NCBI GenBank assembly: GCA_012841995.1
Contig: DUTQ01000378.1
Coordinates: 1 to 8,118 of the forward strand
DNA: 8,118 nt
Reading direction: 5' to 3'
Origin: Thermoanaerobacterales bacterium
Lineage (GTDB): Bacteria > Bacillota > Thermosediminibacteria > Thermosediminibacterales > Tepidanaerobacteraceae
This document shows, piece by piece, positions 7,774-8,118 of this stretch. The position numbers and the translations under genes are program-made. The stretch's first letter is position 1, and each line of letters starts with the position of its first letter. The notes beneath the pieces were generated by a model, which was given only the letters and a program-made list of their open reading frames with translations, was not told where the DNA came from and ran no database searches.

Positions 7774-7822
7774 CATGTTCCTCCTTGTTTTTCTCCATTA
7801 AATTTAAATATCCAATATATTA

Positions 7823-7836
7823 TGAGCTTGCGCTCA
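7823..7836 (-). other. Small GCAA-tetraloop hairpin in the tig leader
   Basis: The transcript of the minus strand contains TGAGC-GCAA-GCTCA: a perfect five-pair stem closed by a GNRA-class tetraloop, a stable RNA motif. It sits in the roughly 100-base untranslated leader between the tig promoter and its ribosome binding site. No known riboswitch or T-box fold is apparent around it. It may simply protect the transcript from decay. Confidence 0.4.
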
Positions 7837-7881
7837 ATAAACAAATATTTATAAACCATTTTACTTGTCGTTCATTACTAT

Positions 7882-7911
7882 ATTATAGCATAAAAATCTT
7901 ATGCGTTCCAA
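7882..7911 (-). promoter_or_regulatory. Sigma-A promoter with extended -10 for the tig-clpP-clpX operon
   Basis: On the minus strand, TTGGAA (7911-7906; four of six) is followed after 18 bases by a perfect TATAAT (7887-7882), preceded by TG one base away, which makes an extended -10. Transcription would start near 7875, giving a leader of about 100 bases before tig. It lies just downstream of the tRNA terminator, as expected for an independent unit. No CIRCE or CtsR operator is visible. Confidence 0.75.
7888..7904. repeat. Dyad in the spacer of the tig promoter
   Basis: GCATAA-GATTT-TTATGC (minus strand) is a perfect six-base inverted repeat with a five-base centre. It fills almost the whole spacer between the -35 and -10, so a protein bound there would block RNA polymerase. 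No known regulator was recognised from the sequence. Confidence 0.4.
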
Positions 7912-7931
7912 GAGCAAAAATCTATTTTTAT

Positions 7932-7960
7932 AAAACAACACCTCGGTAAAATACCGAGGT
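7932..7960 (-). terminator. Intrinsic terminator of the tRNA transcript
   Basis: ACCTCGGTA and TACCGAGGT form a perfect nine-pair stem with a three-base loop (7940-7960). On the minus strand it is followed by GTTGTTTTAT, a moderate T-rich tail. The other strand is followed by a run of A, so it acts in the minus direction, 16 bases after the CCA end of tRNA-Leu. Confidence 0.8.
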
Positions 7961-7976
7961 AAAAAATCCTATATTA

Positions 7977-8061
7977 TGGTGCGGGCAAGAGGATTTGAAC
8001 CTCCACGGAAGAATCCACTAGATCCTAAGTCTAGCGCGTCTGCCAGTTCCGCCATGCCCGC
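7977..8061 (-). tRNA. tRNA-Leu, anticodon UAG
   Basis: The 85-base gene (with encoded CCA) starts GCGGGCA (8061-8055) and ends TGCCCGC-A-CCA, giving a perfect acceptor stem with discriminator A, as leucine tRNAs require. The anticodon stem CTAGA/TCTAG encloses the loop CTTAGGA, so the anticodon is TAG, reading CUN-type leucine codons. A long variable arm (GTGGATTCTTCCGT region) marks a class II tRNA. The T arm carries GGTTCAAATCC. It directly follows tRNA-Lys. Confidence 0.97.
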
Positions 8062-8062
8062 A

Positions 8063-8118
8063 TGGTGAGCCATGGAGGACTCGAACCTCCGACGCCCTGA
8101 TTAAAAGTCAGGTGCTCT
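8063..8118 (-). tRNA. tRNA-Lys, anticodon UUU (5' end outside the window)
   Basis: Fifty-six bases of the 3' part are present. The anticodon stem CCTGA/TCAGG holds the loop CTTTTAA, so the anticodon is TTT (lysine). The T arm is GGAGG-TTCGAGT-CCTCC, and the 3' end is ATGGCTC-A-CCA with CCA encoded. The 5' acceptor strand and most of the D arm lie beyond the right edge. One base separates it from tRNA-Leu, so both come from one precursor. Confidence 0.95.

Noticed and set aside
7774..7776. First of the two adjacent ATG codons as the tig start
   Set aside because: Its distance of three bases from AAGGAGG is too short; the next ATG has six bases and gives the family numbering. The difference is one residue, so this is a preference only.
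7777..7920. CIRCE or CtsR heat-shock operators upstream of tig
   Set aside because: I looked for TTAGCACTC/GAGTGCTAA and paired GGTCAAA heptads here and in the lonB and lonA upstream regions and found none by eye.
1..8118. CRISPR arrays, insertion sequences, phage genes, toxin-antitoxin or defence genes
   Set aside because: No direct-repeat arrays, transposase-like frames or target-site duplications were seen; every coding stretch is accounted for by conserved housekeeping genes.

Overview
The window is an AT-rich piece of a low-GC Gram-positive (Bacillota) chromosome, most likely from the class Clostridia. Three things point there: the protein sequences resemble Bacillus/Clostridia families, the Shine-Dalgarno sequences are strong (AGGAGGTG-like), and a membrane-anchored LonB sits beside LonA, a pair typical of endospore formers. 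No genus can be named safely from sequence alone. Every gene is on the minus strand, so transcription runs from the right edge to the left.

Reading in the direction of transcription: a tRNA pair (tRNA-Lys(UUU), cut by the right edge, then tRNA-Leu(UAG) one base later) ends in an intrinsic terminator near 7932-7960. A clear sigma-A type promoter with an extended -10 (7882-7911) then starts a protein-fate operon: tig (trigger factor), clpP (Clp peptidase) and clpX (unfoldase). clpX closes with a strong terminator that begins inside its stop codon (4478-4511). lonB follows with its own promoter, which can be read as sigma-A or as sigma-F-like. lonA comes 125 bases later with its own candidate promoter, and there is no clear terminator between the two. 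lonA ends in a second terminator that overlaps its stop codon (158-196). At the far left, a promoter, a ribosome binding site and 14 open codons suggest the start of another minus-strand gene that leaves the window.

Functionally this is a compact protein quality-control island. Trigger factor folds nascent chains on the ribosome. ClpX unfolds proteins and feeds them to ClpP. LonA degrades damaged and regulatory proteins in the cytosol. LonB is a membrane-tethered Lon relative associated with sporulation in Bacillus. All catalytic and nucleotide-binding residues checked are intact, so all five proteins should be active.

This is conserved housekeeping DNA. I found no undescribed system. The points worth a second look are regulatory: terminators fused to stop codons, short dyads on the promoters, the possible forespore promoter of lonB, and the unidentified gene start downstream of lonA. 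No stretch longer than 300 bases lacks a gene; the longest non-coding stretches are the roughly 200 bases between tRNA-Leu and tig and the roughly 150 bases beyond lonA.
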